Position numbers and translations under genes: made by a program. From contig OU612074.1 in assembly GCA_914767715.1 (NCBI GenBank), forward strand, positions 15,116,062-15,176,061: a DNA stretch of 60,000 nucleotides. The letters are read 5' to 3'. Positions 1 to 26,001 of the stretch are shown here, in pieces. The notes below the pieces were generated by a model. The model did not search any database. It saw only the letters and a list, made by a program, of their open reading frames with translations, and was not told the origin of the DNA. The stretch is from Membranipora membranacea. Lineage: Eukaryota > Bryozoa > Gymnolaemata > Cheilostomatida > Membraniporidae. Numbering within the stretch: position 1 is the stretch's first letter; each line of letters starts with the position of its first letter.

Positions 1-14751
<14,751 letters not shown>

Positions 14752-16512
14752 CCCTCCGCTGTTCATTTTTTATCCTAATCACATTTATTTTTCTCTGCAT
14801 TTTAGTTTGATCTTTGTTTTAAAAAGACTTCATAGTGTATCCTGCTATTCATAGCGAGCATGATGTCATGAACTCATTCAATGATGCCAAAACGTCCCAG
14901 CAGCGCCGGCAGCGATTTTTTTTACTCCGCATGTTAAGTTGCCAAATGTGAATCAATGTGCTATTTTGTGCAATCAACCTTTTGTAGCAGGTATTTTTTT
15001 ATTGTGTGTATTTCTACACCCAAGATAATGGAAGGTGGTTTTGGCAAACAAGTTGCTGCTGTAGAAATATATATTGCCTGTATACCCTGAATTTGTTTTA
15101 ACTCTCTGTTGGCACAAACTGCAATTCTGACCTTGACAAGGCACTAGATTAAAACTTAGACACTCCCAGGAGCCTTCAGGGTTGTGAGTAGTTATTTCAC
15201 CATGACTCCTAAGATTGCACTGATGCACAAAATACAACATTTTTAGTAATCAAGTGTGTTCTTACATGAGAATCCTTATTAATGGATTGAAGAAAATTTA
15301 TCCACTAAACCAACAAGCCCATATCCCCGGTCTTGCATCGCATGTAAGGAACTAAACCAAGTTGACTTAACTACAAGCAGACCCATGTCATTACAAAACT
15401 GTAAACATGCAAATGAAAAATAATTTATACTGAAATAGTACTCGATGATCCTGTGTCTTGCTATAATAAATTACCTCAGGGTTGAAATGACTCACTGATG
15501 GCATAGTGGCCCCTTTCCACAGATAAATTTACATTAATTACTTTTGCTGAGTTATTGTCAACAAAATACATACTAAGGTAGTAAAAAGGCACATTTTTCC
15601 AGACCATTACATTGATCATGCATAAGGAGAAAGCACAAGCAGCCAGAAAAGAGGATTTTCAATGCTTCAGCTCTGTCTTTTGAAATAAATTCCTGACAGA
15701 ATCACTGTCCTGCAAGATATATCACTTACATTGATGTTTTGGTGTGAAATTTTATTTTGACTGGAAGAGATATCAATTAGCACTCAAAGCAACTTTAAGC
15801 TCACTTCAACCTGAATGTAAGGTTTTGATTGCAATGAAAAGGTGTATTCTCCACAAGCGTTTCTCACAAAAAAATAATGCTTATTAAAGCAAGGCCCAAA
15901 ATTCAATCTAAAAGCTGAAAACAATCATAAAGAAAGCCACAATCTTGTAGAAATTATGGTTTTCAGCATTTTGTATTGATCATATCTGATTCAAAGTAAA
16001 GTATTTTTAACTGATGGGAACAAATGATTTGTTAAATTATATTAAGATAAATTGATGAGTCCAAAAGGTATAATATTATTCCCAAAATTCATTCCAACAT
16101 TACTTTTGAATAACAGCTTATTCAGCGAATAGACTTGATTTTATTTCAGATCTTGCAACTACATCATTCATGCGAGGTCTAATTTGTTTTATCCCATAAT
16201 TGACCGGCTAAAAAAATATGTTAAAAGATAAGCTCATCTGGTGGTGCAGTTCAATAGAGACCTCGTATAACTGAAGCAAGACACTATGATTTGTTAACAG
16301 AAATCAAATCAAAGTGGAAGACTTCATAAATAAACATACTAGTTGGAAATACAGTTGATAATCTCACATGAACATATCAATCAAGCGTTACTCGAAAGTA
16401 ATCATGCCATCAATAGTGGCTACTCCATCCCAAACACAGGGTATATACAAGAGGTCGCAACGCAACGAACCATCACCTGCAGTTCGTCTGTAGGCCGAGA
16501 GCTATCATCATT
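14752..16512. other. Convergent intergenic region / 3' UTRs
   Basis: Lies between the stop codon of the PI3K gene (+) and the stop of the caspase-PARP gene (-). It probably holds the 3' untranslated regions of both. A canonical AATAAA on the + strand occurs at 15465-15470 and could end the PI3K transcript. Open frames here are short and show no recognisable protein pattern. Confidence 0.5.
15465..15470 (+). terminator. Candidate poly(A) signal of the PI3K gene
   Basis: First canonical AATAAA downstream of the stop at 14751; would imply a 3' UTR of about 0.7 kb. Confidence 0.4.
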
Positions 16513-18315
16513 TTAATGTGATCGTAGACTTGGTAAATAATAATCATACATGAAAAAATTAAAAAAGTTGTGTTTACTGTGTGCCGACCCACACCGGTAC
16601 TCTATAATTCCCAGTGGCACAATATGATCTGGATTGAATATAACTTTTAAGATCATGTCATCATTCGTTATGCTGTCATATCCATCAGGTGGCTTGGATA
16701 GGCCAGGTGAATCCCTTTTGGTTATAGCCTTTGAGCGACCAGTTATTATCTTGCATACAATTTGCGTACACATTACTCTCCCGCTTCGCTCTTCATCATC
16801 TAAAATCTTGCCATGAAAGCTCACCGGACGGTTAGCAATTAGCACTGCAAAGGGATGTGCTACACATGGACGCAATCCAAAATATGCTCCCTTTCCGTAA
16901 CCTGTAAAAGGGAGAAAGTAGGCATATACGGTTTCTGAAACTTCTTTCAATATCAATATTTTATTTAGTTTTAATTCTTAGCTACATCACTAATCATGCA
17001 ACAAAGCGTAAGAGGAACTTTCCTGTCTACATCCTCCCCTTTATTCATAGTGGTCAAAACATTCTGTCGATGTCAGGGAAAATGAGGAATGAAAATGTCA
17101 AGGTCTGATTAGTATACATCCAGCGACATTTTGAGTAACATCTGACACTCAAATATACTACGCTGTGAAAACAGAATACTAACCATAGAATGTTTCGGAG
17201 TATTATGTTACAGACTGACTAAGTATTGGAAGTAAATGCAGCTAATAAACATAGTTTGATAAATTAAGTTACTACCTCAGATCATCATATAGTTCTACAC
17301 CCGCTCAATGTATCTCTAACCAGGACACAACTCACTCATTTATCTACGGTTTGTTAGAAAATGGGAAACTCAAACTGCCTCTCATGTGTCACGTCATCAG
17401 AAGTTCTCTTAAAATTGAAACAACAGCAGATATATTTGCTTACCGCTACCAAAGCTGGTGCCTGAGCGTCTCATATCAAACTGGGATTGTACAATTTTCT
17501 GGGCATAGCTCTGATGTGTGCCGTGATACCCGATTTCCTCCACAGTATCCAGTTCTGGCCTCATGACTTTAACTTCCTGAAGGGCCTTATGATACTTTTT
17601 CAGCTGTTGTTGGTTGTGTACTGGAATCCACTGAAAAAAGTGCAGTCAGCGTTTTTTAAGCTGAGACCTGGTGCCCATAAAATGTTTCATTTTTAAATGT
17701 AAAGCTTTGCCACTAAAATTACTGAACACCCGCTATAATCTGATTGTACCATGGTAACATTTTTTGAGGGTTATAAGTAACTAGTTTTCCTATATGCAAC
17801 AATCTGTGTTCACATAGTTTTTGAAGATGGAGCTGCATCACAATCAATCGGACATATATAAAGTTGAGGCTTGGACTCTTTATTTTTGGTTAAGCTCTAT
17901 GCACCCTTTTTTCAGCACCTCGTCAGTGCATGTGATATTGATAACCAATCAACCGATCAATCGTCAAATCAAGAACCTACTCAAAGTTTGAGCAAAGTTA
18001 TGGTGGGTTGTGATGGGGTGCTTTGTGCAGTTCCTGTATGTGTCAGCGCATGAGCGTGTGTGTGTATGTGCAGATAATAGATATTATCAAGGAGGTCAGC
18101 CACCAACTTCGTCCTCAATTATCAGGCTGGGCAATGCATAGTCATTGTGTAATACAATAGTAGAGCAGAATGATAAAAAGACAATTAGAACATACTTTTA
18201 CGTCTCGGATTTTTGTGTCAATTTCGTGTTCTCTGTTGAAAGAGAGGATGTCTTGTCTGAAATCCTTGCAGAACTTCAACACTTCGGAGGTTGCCGGCGC
18301 CAAAATTTTGGGAAG
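16513..18315 (-). CDS. Exons 3-5 of caspase-PARP gene: complete PARP/ART catalytic domain
   Basis: Exon 3 (18315-18196) encodes the first helix and strand of a mono-ART PARP domain (SEVLKFCKDFR... EIDTKIRDVK). Exon 4 (17630-17444) carries the family's tryptophan/asparagine region followed by YHGT. Exon 5 (16901-16513) carries YGKGAYF and the C-terminal strands up to IIEYR. The order His, Tyr, then a hydrophobic residue at the third triad position matches PARP10/14/15-type mono-ARTs. There is no macrodomain, WWE or ankyrin region in the visible exons. If the link to the caspase exons were wrong, this would be a stand-alone PARP domain lacking a clear first exon. Confidence 0.85.
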
Positions 18316-21300
18316 CTGCAAAATAAAGAGATCATCCAGAATAGCATAGTTTCTATACAAAATTGACATATTATTTTTCTTGGTGAATTTCATACCGAAT
18401 ATAATATGTCAATGTTTAAGGGTATATATATACTGTCTGGAAGCCATAATGTAACGTAGTTATGGCAGTGTTTCTTAATAATTTTCATGCATAGCATAGC
18501 TTGGGGGAATTCTATATATCCTATAGTCTTACTGCAATTACTAGTCAATTACTGCAAATCAGACTAGATTTATTCCTGATCTTCTCTTTGGGAGTACTGT
18601 GAAAGCCAGCAGTGAATGCAATCACATAGAATATTGCCAATTGCCAACACAAAAAATTTGGTTTTTTCTAGCCATTATTTTATAAACCTCAATCAACATT
18701 AAACCTTTGCTCCCTTCATCTTTTTAAGCAAATTGTTAGGGCCTTAGTGCCTCGGCAAATATGCTTCTATAGAAATTTATTTGGTACAAAGGCTAATATC
18801 TTATAGTCCAGTCATATCTTTCGTTAAAACTTCAAAAACGAAATGTAATTCCACAGTAATAGATAGGCTTCTTCCTACGCTTTTGTTGAAATATGAGCCA
18901 TTACACCACAATTCCAATGAACTATCTTAACTCATTGCCGCAATGAAGTATTACTTTGACTTCAAATTCTCAGTGAGCAAAACAGGCAAGCAATCTCAGT
19001 AGTGAGATGAAACATTCTTATATTATTCTATCTTGTTTACATATTATATACCATTTGTAACTGCTTGCTATCATCAGTGTTTTACACCTACATCACATAT
19101 CCTTATATATAATTTCAAAGGGCTTATCTACGTTTTAAAACCGACCATATTTGCCTATTTATCAACATATCTATGCCTGTTTATGATGCTTGGTGGTCAA
19201 CTTTGGCTATATGAAGACATTGTAGGCAAAATGCGGTGGAGGTATAAGGGTTGGAGCGCCGGAAGGGTTTTTGTACATTAACACAAGAAATCTTGATGAC
19301 AAATGTTACGTATTTATTATTTGAAGGAGCATCCAAAGCCATGTCTAGCAACTAGCGACAATTAACCCTAGCTCGGCAAGGCCATACTTATTGGCTATGG
19401 ATGAGTGGGGCGAAGGGGGCAAGAGATGGTGCGGGATCAGGAAACCACATCCAACTAATTATTAGATTTAGACATCTTTTGATTGCCTTCCAAACTAACA
19501 AAGATATATGCACGCAAAAAATAAAAACTTTTATGGTATGTCTAAATACATAAGTTAGTACTGTTAATACATACACTATGATCCCATGTTGCGATTTCGT
19601 AATAATTTCGGGAGTAATCGCCCCATGGAAATGACATTAAAGTAACTTTCAGATTGTGACGAATGACTTTTTGGACGCTAATACCCATACCGGGTTAATT
19701 CTTATTACTTCCTAATTCGCGGTGTGGCTGCATGGTTAGCGCGCTTGCACACAATGCCTAAAAAAAGCGATAAGATGCAGGAGACTGGGGTTCAAGCCGC
19801 GGCAGATGTTTTTTCCATCATGGGAATGGTTAGAATCCACTGGATTCTAACCATTAGAAATTGGAGTGAACCACAAATTCGAAGCATGGGACCATAGTGA
19901 TAAACAGTGCCACCTTGCCTACCCTGAATTTTTCAGTTTTCCTACTACAGGCTTCCTATATGACCCGAAACCTTACTGGCATGCGTGTCTTCGGTGGGTT
20001 CCCTGAGCGTATCGATAGTAATCCTCCACTATCAAAACTAGTGATTTGACTGACTGACTAATTTTTCACTTTATTAATTGGAGTTATATCTAGTTTCTCT
20101 GTAGTGTAAGTCAGTTAGAGCCATAGACTATATTGGCTATTTGATACAGGCCCAGACTCGGTCAATCTGTTGGTCCGTGCATTCCTCATGACGCAACGAC
20201 ACTTTATCATTCAATTGAACGGTATGGCAATTGGGATAACCGCTGATTTAAAATACATGGATTGGAGATACATATCACAGAGTAAGGATATACAGAGAAG
20301 ACACTTCAATGATCGTTATAGTGCCTGCGGTTTTTGATTAACTTGGGGAAAATTGTGCACAGCTGGATGCCGAAAACTCATTATCTCTATATGTTATAAT
20401 GTCATTTTTCTTGCAGACATCTCTACATTTGATGGGCCATAATTCATTCTGTATTTATCCTAAAGACTGAATTCCAACTTTGTTAGAATGTCCAACCTTC
20501 AAGCTATACACCATATTGTTGTCATTTTTTGCTAGGATACATAGGCCATGAGCTATCTGTGTTTTTAAAATGAGTTATATCATATAGATTTACATGTGGC
20601 CTGGGTCAATACACGGACATTTCCTAATTTTTATGACCAGAAGTTTATCAATTGTCACATGTAAATCTATATAATAAAACTCATTTTACAAATCCAGATA
20701 GCTCATAGCCTATGTATCCTAGCAAAAAATGAAAACAATATGGTGTATAGCTTGAAGGTTGGACATTCCAACAAAGTTGGAAATCAGTCTTTAGGATAAA
20801 TACAGAATGAATTATGGCCTAACAAAGGTAGAGATGTCTGCAAGAAAAATGACATTATAACATATAGAGATAATGAGTTTCCGGCATCCAGCTGTACACA
20901 ATTTTCCCCCAGTTAATCAAAAACCGCAGGCACTATAACGATCATTGAAGTGTCCTCTCTATATATCCTTACTCTGTGTACATATCCAGCTTAGAAAATG
21001 TGAATGGCTTTATAGCGCTGTACTACTCCATGTGCTTTTTGTTTACAATGCACTTTATTGGCTCTCCAATTTTCCATTGGCCCTCCCCTTTTTTTATCAG
21101 CCAATGAAATGATTACGTAATGCTACAGCGTGTCTATTATTAATCAGTGGGGATAAATGGCTGGCTGGCTCTCCTAGCAAGATAAGTTTCCCTTGCTGTG
21201 TTCAAAGACAGCTGAATTTATGGTTCCAGATATGGATTTAAAATGTATTCTACTGATCAAGAACTCCACTGCATTTGATGTAGGGGGCTCTATGTACGTA

Positions 21301-22687
21301 CACAAACACTTCAAGCTACGAGCCAATTACTTGACGAGAGTTTTGGAATAAATTTGCAACTTACTTTTACTTTATGATTTCTCTTTGGTAGAACAAGGTG
21401 AAACTTCAAGGTATCTCTGTACTCTGCTGTCTGCTCAGGATTGTGTTTCCCCATTTGTGCCACTGCTCTTCTATGCATGTCATAAATACTAGTAGAGCCA
21501 TCTGCCTGTTGTAATTCTGCAGCTATAGCACCTGTGTATGCACCCCGTATAGCCATAGTCCCTTTCATTGTGGCTTGGAGGATAACAGTATGTGCTCTGG
21601 TCATATCGATGTAGTCACATCCAGGCTGAGCTGCACCCCATGCATCCTTACAGGCATCCATGTTCATTCTATATGTATTGGTGACACGATGTATACGCTG
21701 ACATGCTTGTATTATCAAAATCTGCAAAAAAGCATACCAATATTTGGATTTCGATTTATTTATATGATTGTTGGTTTATATTCTGATTGTTATCTAATAG
21801 AGTATAATTGTCATAAGACGCTATCGCTGGCGCCATGTTGACCGAAATTCTGTAAATCAGTATCATGTTCTGAACTCACATCTTCCAAACCAGGTCATTA
21901 ATCTCTATGAATGATAACTCATCATAAATAACTGGTGAAAAGTTTAGACTAAAAATATTGTTTAATAATTCATTGACTCCTGGAGTACTGAATAGACTTT
22001 AGAAAACGCCCTTGAGGGACTATTAGTCTAATTAGAACTATGATCAAAGTATTATTCTAGGATGGGGACTTGTGTTATAGACAGTCAGAGTTGTGGAATC
22101 AGGGAGGGTTAAATGAAGAAAGGGTATATTTTATTCTAAATCTTTTTGAATCAATTTAGCTATTTGGTAAGTGTAAAAATAACTTTACAAACTGACTTAT
22201 GTGTCGCTCACCAATTTTTCACCACATGAATCTATTAAGATGAGTAACATAGAAATTTGAAATACGAGTGCCACAGTAGACATTTTCAACCCCTCCCACA
22301 ACTGCCATAACCATACTGGTTGGAGCTAGAACTTACCATGGGTAGTTCAACGGGAATCCTGTCTTTAAAGCGGCGAATTATGTCATTGATTGCAATCATA
22401 TGGTCATGTTCATCCGAAGTTCTCAGCCTCCCAGCTAGACCATGAGCCATGAGACATACTACAAGTAGACTACAGTCATCCACTGATGGAAGAATACCAT
22501 CAACTAGGCCCCTTAGTTCTAACTTCTTTCTCCATGTTGCTCTTATTATTTCAAACCCAGCAGAGCCTAATCCTGACTGGAGTTTATCCGCTTCTTCTGA
22601 TGCGCCTTGTCGATCCTCAGGGTTGTATAAGATGACACCCAGCATCTTCTTGTTGGTTGGAAACTGGTAACGCTGTTGAGCAGCCAT
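16513..22687 (-). CDS. Caspase-like domain fused to PARP-type ADP-ribosyltransferase domain
   Basis: Exons on the minus strand, in transcript order: 22687-22337, 21721-21365, 18315-18196, 17630-17444, 16901-16513. Every splice site is canonical and phase is continuous; 1404 nt give 467 residues. Residues 1-236 form a C14 caspase-like domain without a prodomain. They include LLVVCLMAHG with the expected catalytic His82, ILIIQACQR with the expected catalytic Cys124, and AIRG, where Arg176 sits at the position of the caspase SWR arginine. Residues 237-467 match a PARP catalytic domain: YHGT (His312), YGKGAYF (Tyr345), then GYDSI. Leu423 falls where polymer-forming PARPs have Glu, so mono-ADP-ribosylation, if active, is expected. 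The start ATG has a good context (AAGATGG). The link between halves is inferred from donor AAA|GTAAGT at 21364 and acceptor TTTTGCAG at 18316, both phase 0. The alternative is two adjacent genes. Confidence 0.78.
19719..19814 (+). mobile_element. tRNA-like SINE head with pol III terminator
   Basis: A box TGGCTGCATGGTTAGCGCG and B box GGGGTTCAAGCCGC, separated by an extended variable region as in tRNA-Leu/Ser, followed by TTTTTT at 19809-19814. In the caspase-PARP intron. Could be a decayed tRNA gene; no anticodon arm pairs cleanly. Confidence 0.45.
20262..20992. mobile_element. Foldback element with about 330-bp arms
   Basis: The left arm (20262-20598) and right arm (20656-20992) are nearly exact reverse complements around a 57-bp spacer. 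Arm ends: ACAGAGTAAGGATAT / ATATCCTTACTCTGTG. Inner ends: ATAGATTTACATGTG / CACATGTAAATCTAT. No open frame of note inside. Lies in the intron joining the caspase and PARP halves. Confidence 0.85.
21311..21364 (-). other. Read-through extension giving a caspase-only isoform
   Basis: If the GTAAGT donor at 21364-21359 is not used, translation continues 17 codons to a stop at 21311, giving a 253-residue caspase-like protein without the PARP half. This would act by intron retention or early polyadenylation. It is visible only as an open extension; use is not shown. Confidence 0.4.
22337..22687 (-). CDS. Exon 1 of caspase-PARP gene: caspase p20 N-terminal part
   Basis: Start codon at 22687-22685 and donor GTAAGT at 22336-22331; 117 codons ending in phase 0. 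It encodes the first beta-strand region (MLGVILYNPEDR), the ADKL/LGSAGFEI stretch typical of caspases (family form xxDxLxxxLxxLGFEV), and the His-containing strand CLMAHGLAG. The conserved order of these blocks is why I call it caspase-like rather than a generic hydrolase. Confidence 0.85.
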
Positions 22688-22884
22688 CTTCTATGACCAC
22701 TGCAACCTTATTGCAATAGACTTCCGCTTTGAAATGGCAATATAGTTAACGTTTCAATATTATCTCAGCCCACTCCTCTGTATGTGAATAGTTGGTTATC
22801 TTTTTGATAGGAGCCAAGGAGATAAAAGGTCATAAATGGTGTGTTGACATGACATATAAATATATATGTTTATGGCCTTAACAT

Positions 22885-24246
22885 TCCATCACAGATACTT
22901 TAGGGACTTCCCTTACTCATCCCATCATGACATCAAGGTTTTTTGCGAATTAGCCTGTGATATTAACGAGGATGATGGGGTATAACATCTCTCTTTGAAC
23001 AGTTTCTATTTATAGGGTTTGCTATCAGCTATACTAACAAGTTTTTATCAAAACTCAATACAATGACTATAGCCATGTTTTTCCTTCATGAAAGCGATAA
23101 GCTCATGGCTGGTGCACATTGTCCAAGACAGACATCCCAGACAATGTGAACATGAAGTTTACAGATAGTTTTAACTCCATGGTAAAGGACCCTTGTCGGC
23201 CTATTGGCTAAGATCAAAGTGTCATTGCCAACGACCGATTAGTGCCAGTTCAGTTTTGGCAGCTTGTGCTTGTTTATCTGCAATGCTAGTCACTATGTAC
23301 AAAATAGAAGCTAGTTTAGATATAAACATTGTATTTTATGCCTGGGTGATAGTCTTGTTTTGAATGTTTTTTTGTGTCTGGCTTGTTGGATAAGTGGATA
23401 AGTTTTCACTCATTTTCTGGATAACAAGGATTAAGCTCAGAAATGCAGAATTATCTGCTAGGAGAACATTATTTTCTCATCATTTACCACCATGTAACAA
23501 TAGACACATTATTTACTTTACATTTTAACATTATCTAAGTCTTAAGATAAGCTGCCTCCTTGTTAGTCTGAGCCCCCCAGACTTTTTCCCCTCGTCCGAC
23601 GGCCCCCCGGCGAGGGTGAAAGGAGCCAGGTGCGAGAAAAGTCATAATGGTGCTGTTGCCATAATATGCCTAAATATTTCAGTCACAGATTTTTTATGGA
23701 CTTCCCTTACTCAGCCCAAGGAGTTAAAGACTTTAAATCCTTGCTCAGCCCCTTGTGGCAGGTCAAGGTTGCTACGATTCAGCCTGTGCTATTAACTTGA
23801 TGGGGTATGATTTCTCTATGTACAGTCTCTATTTACATAGTGAGGTGTTATCAGCTAAGTTGTTATCAGTGAGTTGTTATAGTGAGGTGTTATCAGGTGT
23901 TAAGTTTTTAGCAAATCTCAATACACTGACTGTTGCCATGTTTTGCCTTCTTGAAAGCAATGAGCTCATGGCTGGTACACATTGTCCCAGATTGCCATCC
24001 CAGACAATGTAAAATTACAGAGAGTTTTGAATCCATGGTAAAGGACACGACAAAATGTACACTAGTGTTGTTAACTGTAACAGTTGAAATTTTACCTAAC
24101 TTGTTTATCTGTGATGTTAGTCACATTGCACAAAATAAAAAAAAAAGCTAGTTTAGATATAAACATTGTATTTCGTGCCTGGGTGATAGCATGTTTTGAA
24201 CAGACTTTTGTGACTTAGCTTGTTGGATAAGTTTTCACTTGTTTGT
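22885..24246 (+). repeat. Diverged direct duplication (two units of about 540-560 bp)
   Basis: Unit 1 (22885-23420) and unit 2 (23680-24246) share, in order, GACTTCCCTTACTCA, GCTCATGGCTGGT, CCCAGACAATGT, GCTAGTTTAGATATAAACAT and GCCTGGGTGATAG. Each has private insertions. Neither unit keeps a long open frame. Confidence 0.7.
23195..23222 (+). ncRNA. U2 snRNA 5'-end-like fragment
   Basis: TCGGCCTATTGGCTAAGATC and the next bases AAAGTGT match the 5' part of animal U2 snRNA (known form CGGCCTTTTGGCTAAGATCA) with about one mismatch. Nothing of the rest of U2 follows, so it is a fragment, not a gene. Confidence 0.5.
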
Positions 24247-25920
24247 AGCAAGGAGTTTGTAGGTACTCATAATTAAAATCAGTCACCTAAGTTGAATAAC
24301 AAAAATATCAAACGCACCTGAACACATTCACAAATAGTGATTGTGTCGTACTAACATCTAAAGATAATATTGACTTTGTGGTGCAAGAGCATGGTCTCAA
24401 AACCCATCAAGAGTTTTACTGTTAGAACAAGACAGGGGTCTTAGCAGCTTATGGGCAGGAACCTTTCTTCAAACAGCTCGAAGGCAACTTCTAGTGAATC
24501 TAAGAAAAGGTCTGGCTTTATAACAACCCCTAGTAAATTACTTTGTGGGGTAGTGGGAACCAGCTGTTCGTCACAAGAAATTACAAGTTAAATACCTCGT
24601 ACTCACCAGAGTGCTAGCATTACCAATTGGAACCACGTTTTAATAGATTTGAACGATCTTGTCTTTCTTCAGTGCACGAAGGGAGGCAACTCCAAATTAG
24701 AACTCCAAATAAATAACACAACAATAAAGTGACATTTAGAAGTGTCCCGAGTGCAAGATTTAGAACCATTACTAGAACAAAATTTAAAAGTAGGACGGTT
24801 ATAGAACAACTATACATACTAACAGTACACAGCGTATACTCTAGTATATGCGTACATCTAAATTCTAAATCCGTTCCTCACACATTTTGTAATCGAATTG
24901 ATACCATCTGAGTTAGCCAGTGAGTAAGGCTTGAAATTGCTATCTACGACAACCTCAACTAATCAAAACTGGTGCTAACTGACATAATGTCACCCCTAAA
25001 CCCGCTTTATTTTCATTTCACTGTTTCAGTCACGGTGTTTATGACGATCTCCGTAGTCTGGGTTCTAGGCCCTAAGGCCTAAGGTATATCAATGAACTAG
25101 AACATTAGCTATCAAATATACAAGTCAAATTAATAGTTGTCCTCTCATGTGGCATAAAAAGGCAACTCCCAAATATAAAAGAAGGAAATGACCTTCAACT
25201 TGCCTTGGCTCTATGTTCTTACTTTGATGACAAGGTAGGGCGTAACAATGTCTCCACATTAATCTGGCCATAGTCAAAATTTTATAATTAATTACAAAGG
25301 AAATTTTCACAACACAGGGTAGTGAACAAACTCATTTCCATGCACAAGTGAGTCATGGCATTGCAACAATTTTGAAAGTTCATTACTCCATTTGTCTCAT
25401 TGACTACAGACACACCATTTGTGTACTAATCCAGTCCTGTTGTTGAGTCTAGCTTCTGGTACCAGTAATTACTGTACTACTTAGGTAGGTAGGCCTACCC
25501 AAGGCAAGGAGTTAAAGAATTTAACTCCTTGGCCTACCGCACTGAACTGTAGTGATAGAAGTTGTAGAATGGTTATGCTAGTTGGGTAGAGCAGGACTGT
25601 AGCAGTTGAATATAATAATTCTATCTTTTCTTTGAATGGTACCATTAATTAACCCACATTTCACTTCTGTAACATTTTCAAACACGTGTTCTTCAATCAT
25701 GAGATCACATGTCAAGATTTGTTACTAACAACATTAGAGTACTGCGAATGGAAGTCGGACCACGTATGAACGTATGAAGTTAAGCTACCCAGGCTCATAT
25801 TTCATATACCCTACTGACCTTTTTTATGTTTTCAAATGGTTTAATATTTCGCGGTTAGCGATGACAGAAACCGGCGAATAATTAAAACTAGCTAATTACA
25901 CAGTCCTTAAGACAAGATGT

Positions 25921-26001
25921 TGAATAGCTCAGTGTGTAGAGTGTCAGCCTTGTAAACACAAGGATATGGGATGTTACAGTTTCAAATCCCATTGAGGTCC
26001 T
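25921..26001 (+). mobile_element. tRNA-like element
   Basis: TAGCTCAGTGTGTAGAGTG resembles an A box and GTTTCAAATCCCATTG a B box, followed by TTTTTTT. Degenerate, so more likely a SINE head than a functional tRNA gene. Confidence 0.45.

Noticed and set aside
14974-15240. 88-codon minus-strand open frame
   Set aside because: Falls in the probable PI3K 3' UTR; no recognisable motif or splice signals.
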